Part shown: one piece after another, positions 32,173 to 34,132 of the stretch | Layout: each line of letters starts with the position of its first letter | Position numbering within the stretch: the stretch's first letter is position 1 | Assembly (NCBI GenBank): GCA_017857875.1 | Contig: JAFMCH010000017.1 | Location: 1-34,132 of the forward strand | Length of the DNA stretch: 34,132 bases | Origin: Actinomycetota bacterium | GTDB lineage: Bacteria; Actinomycetota; Actinomycetes; S36-B12 | Reading direction: 5' to 3' | The notes under the pieces: model-generated | What the model was told of the DNA's origin: nothing | Seen by the model: only the letters and a program-made list of their open reading frames with translations | The model's database searches: none | Position numbers and translations under genes: made by a program

Positions 32173-32283
32173 CTACACCACTCCCAACTCCCGGCGCAGG
32201 CGTTGACCGTGGCCGGTGCCCTTCACGTGATACAGCGCCTGTTCGACGAGTCCGCTGGCTCCGATAACGAAGGTGGAGAGCAC
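32173..32283 (-). CDS. Possible small ORF after the metal permease
   Basis: A 36-codon frame starting with GTG 4 nt past the permease stop, with GGTGGT about 14 nt upstream. Its product (LSTFVIGASGLVEQALYHV, then KGTGHGQRLRRELGVV) looks amphipathic and ends in a basic stretch, but I do not recognise it. It could be a small protein, or the remnant of a longer downstream gene such as a metal regulator. It is the only coding-like stretch in the 140 bp between the permease and tRNA-Leu. Confidence 0.25.
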   Translation of the reverse strand: MLSTFVIGASGLVEQALYHVKGTGHGQRLRRELGVV

Positions 32284-32287
32284 GTGG

Positions 32288-33163
32288 TCATGACACCACC
32301 TCTCGGGTTGGGCGAGGTGCGTGCGAATCCATGCCGGCTGATCTGCGCAGGCCGCGGGCTCCGGTCGCTGCCAGCACAATGATGAACAGCACGGCACCCA
32401 CCAACACGATCATGGTGCCCGAAGGAACCTCCGCGTAGTAACTGAGATACATGCCGGCTAGGCCCGAGAATGTGCCCGCGATCGTGGAAATGATGAGCAT
32501 CCGGGCGAAGGAATCGGTCAGCATGCGCGCGATGACGGCGGGAATGACCAGCATTGCCGCGACGAGCGTGACGCCGATAACGGTCAAGGTGACCAGGATC
32601 GCCAGGGACAACATGATCATGAGCAGCGCCTCGGTGCGACCAGTCTTCACGCCTGACACATTGGCGACCTCTGGATCAAAGGTCGTAAACATCAATGCTC
32701 GATAGCGCACAAACACAACGCCGACCGTGAACAAGGTGACTAGCACCAGCCACAAAATCTGAGAGTTCGTGATGCCTAGGATGCTGCCGAACAGTGCATT
32801 ATCAAAGGCCGGTCCACTGGTGCCGAATCTGGCGAATAGTGCCACACCCAGGGCGAACGAAGCCGTGGTGATAACGCCGATTGCGGCATCTGCTCCCAAG
32901 CGACTTCGCCGGGCGACATTGGTAATTGCCAGGGCCGAGGCGATGCCCCACAGCCCAGCACCCACGATATAAAGCTGGGCGGCAAACAACTGCATGGCTG
33001 CGAAGCCCCCGAAGATTGCATGCGATAGGCCATGGCCGATGTAACTCATGCCACGTAACACGATGTAGACACCGATGAATCCCAGGAGTGCACCTGAAAG
33101 CGCAGCGACGATCAGCCCTTTTTGGAAAAACGCATACGACAGCGGGTCCAGCAGTGTTTCCAT
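32288..33163 (-). CDS. Metal ABC transporter permease (ABC-3 family, zinc/manganese)
   Basis: A 291-residue inner-membrane protein with eight or nine hydrophobic segments. It starts with ETLLDPLSYAFFQKGLIVAAL, and the early conserved segment GFIGVYIVLRGMSYIGHGLSHA is typical of ZnuB/MntB-type permeases. Later, VVFVRYRALMFTTFDPEVANVSGV is the cytoplasmic coupling segment that contacts the ATPase. The ATG at 33163 begins the family N-terminus, 1 nt past the ATPase stop, so the genes are an operon (binding protein, ATPase, permease). The metal (zinc or manganese) cannot be decided here. Confidence 0.9.
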   Translation of the reverse strand: METLLDPLSYAFFQKGLIVAALSGALLGFIGVYIVLRGMSYIGHGLSHAIFGGFAAMQLFAAQLYIVGAGLWGIASALAITNVARRSRLGADAAIGVITTASFALGVALFARFGTSGPAFDNALFGSILGITNSQILWLVLVTLFTVGVVFVRYRALMFTTFDPEVANVSGVKTGRTEALLMIMLSLAILVTLTVIGVTLVAAMLVIPAVIARMLTDSFARMLIISTIAGTFSGLAGMYLSYYAEVPSGTMIVLVGAVLFIIVLAATGARGLRRSAGMDSHAPRPTREVVS

Positions 33164-33164
33164 C

Positions 33165-33935
33165 TCAGCCCGCCAATGGGTTGGGGCTGCTGGGATCAAC
33201 CACGACCAGTAGTCCCAGATGCTGCAGCACATCCATGCGAGCGCCGAATGTCTCCTCCAACACATCCGGAGTGATCACCTGCTCTGGTGACCCCTCTGCG
33301 ACAACCCGATGGTTCACGCACACCAGGTGCGGTAGGTGAGCGGCAATGCCATTGAGATCGTGGGTGGTGAGCACGATGCCCATGCCGTCGGCGTGCAGGT
33401 CGGCCAACAGGTGGAGCACATCGTGGCGCGTAGAGATATCGACTCCACTAGTTGGTTCATCTAGCAGCAGCAATTTGGGTTGGCGAATCAATGCTCGGGC
33501 AAGAAACATCCGTTGCTGTTGTCCGCCGGAGAGTTCGCGTATGTGCCGGCCCGCCAGATCGCCGATGCTTAGACGTTCGAGAACGGCTGCAACCTCGAGG
33601 CGTTCGGCCTTGCTGGTCCAGGGCACCCATCGTGCAGAGCGCGACATCAGTACACATTCTTCCACCGTGGCCGGAAAGTTCCAGTCAACGGTTTCCAATT
33701 GCGGTACATAGGAGACCGGAACGGACCCGGAGCGATCAATCACCCCTCGCTGGGGCTTTAGCGCCCCAAGTAGCAACCGCAGTAGCGTGGTCTTGCCCGC
33801 ACCCGATGGACCAACGATGCCGGTGAAGGAATCTTGGGACACCGAAAGGTTCACGTCGTGCAGGACCGTGCTATCGCGGTAACCGGCATCGACCTGGCGC
33901 AGCGATATCAACGGCGCGCTCATGGCCGACACCAT
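33165..33935 (-). CDS. Metal ABC transporter ATP-binding protein
   Basis: A 256-residue ATPase that powers metal uptake with the adjacent permease. Walker A is GPSGAGKTT (42-50), the Q-loop is in SYVPQLETVDWNFP, the ABC signature is LSGGQQQR (135-142), Walker B is LLLLDEPTSG (155-164), and the H-loop His192 is in TTHD. The YVPQ-x-VDWNFP pattern is characteristic of zinc/manganese ATPases (ZnuC/MntB/SitB). ATG at 33935 has AGGA 8 nt upstream; ATG at 33923 is an alternative. It begins 10 nt past the binding-protein stop. Confidence 0.93.
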   Translation of the reverse strand: MVSAMSAPLISLRQVDAGYRDSTVLHDVNLSVSQDSFTGIVGPSGAGKTTLLRLLLGALKPQRGVIDRSGSVPVSYVPQLETVDWNFPATVEECVLMSRSARWVPWTSKAERLEVAAVLERLSIGDLAGRHIRELSGGQQQRMFLARALIRQPKLLLLDEPTSGVDISTRHDVLHLLADLHADGMGIVLTTHDLNGIAAHLPHLVCVNHRVVAEGSPEQVITPDVLEETFGARMDVLQHLGLLVVVDPSSPNPLAG

Positions 33936-33945
33936 ATCGGTTGTC

Positions 33946-34132
33946 CTACTGAGGGTAGAACGCGTTGTCCGGGGGTGTGACGAATACGATCGCGTCGAGC
34001 GCGGCGGGGTTTCCGCCCAGGCCGGTGATCATGGTCCGGTAGTTGTAGCGCAACAACTCCAGTAGTGAGTGTTCTGGCTGACCAGGTGTACCGGGAAGAT
34101 CGTCATCACGGAGGGAGTCTTCATAGCGAACG
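33946..34132 (-). CDS. Metal ABC transporter substrate-binding protein, C-terminal fragment
   Basis: Only the last 61 codons are in the window; the gene continues past base 34132. The fragment reads YEDSLRDDDLPGTPGQPEHS, then LLELLRYNYRTMITGLGGNP and the end FVTPPDNAFYPQ. The DSL...DLPG...P.HSLL.LLRYN pattern is the C-terminal lobe of zinc/manganese-binding lipoproteins (cluster A-I) that deliver metal to ABC-3 permeases. Its position directly before the ATPase and permease genes supports this. The metal ligands are outside the window. Confidence 0.7.
   Translation of the reverse strand, partial: VRYEDSLRDDDLPGTPGQPEHSLLELLRYNYRTMITGLGGNPAALDAIVFVTPPDNAFYPQ

Overview
The window looks like a chromosomal segment of a fairly GC-rich actinobacterium, probably an aquatic, light-exposed planktonic lineage. 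The actinobacterial evidence is a set of families largely confined to that phylum: an acyl-CoA carboxylase epsilon subunit, the redox-cysteine-less LpdA quinone reductase, TIGR03089, DUF3039, DUF2017, and the Mec/CysO/CysM cysteine pathway. The aquatic inference rests on a proton-pumping rhodopsin of the actinorhodopsin/xanthorhodopsin type. I cannot place it to genus. I see no rRNA, CRISPR array, insertion sequence, integrase or phage gene. Gene density is very high; the longest gene-free gap is about 200 bp (27826-28028), so there is no 300-bp empty stretch.

Layout. (a) 1-8471: start of a phosphohexomutase gene, purine nucleoside phosphorylase, a gamma-glutamylcyclotransferase-like protein, LpdA, a TPM-type secreted/membrane protein, and the biotin-dependent acyl-CoA carboxylase set (alpha, epsilon, beta) with a Maf pyrophosphatase. 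(b) 8503-12741: biotin ligase (loads the carboxylase), a PH-domain membrane protein, a GtrA protein, purK-purE (purine synthesis) and an acyl-CoA thioesterase. From memory, much of (a) and (b) matches the M. tuberculosis Rv3275-Rv3308 neighbourhood. (c) 12783-22281: envelope genes: UDP-glucose dehydrogenase, a family 2 glycosyltransferase, a membrane-anchored coiled-coil methyltransferase-like protein, an LCP (LytR-CpsA-Psr) ligase, a large amidase/SpoIID wall protein and TIGR03089. (d) 22342-26049: DUF3039, an HdeD-like membrane protein, an IclR regulator and a secreted GH18 glycosidase. (e) 26086-32061: clpS, DUF2017, mec, cysO, cysM, murI, rph, rdgB, matching the M. tuberculosis Rv1331-Rv1341 order, but with the rhodopsin gene lying antisense in the middle. 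(f) 32065-34132: tRNA-Leu(UAG) and a metal ABC transporter (permease, ATPase, end of the binding protein).

How the parts work together. AccA3, AccD5 and AccE5 form the carboxylase that BirA biotinylates. Mec, CysO and CysM form the protein-bound thiocarboxylate route to cysteine. UDP-glucose dehydrogenase, the glycosyltransferase, the LCP protein and the wall hydrolases suggest a surface polysaccharide and wall-remodelling region. The rhodopsin would supply light-driven proton motive force.

The most striking non-coding signal is that at least 16 genes have a TANNNT box ending 6-8 nt before the start codon and no ribosome-binding site. This is the geometry of leaderless transcripts, and in two cases (murI, rph) the box contains the stop codon of the preceding gene. 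The rhodopsin gene is the opposite: a GGAGG site, a leader of about 75 nt with a hairpin, an upstream 9-bp inverted repeat, and a nested 14-bp-stem hairpin at its 3' end. Function assignments rest on recognised motifs and remembered family sequences; no searches were run.
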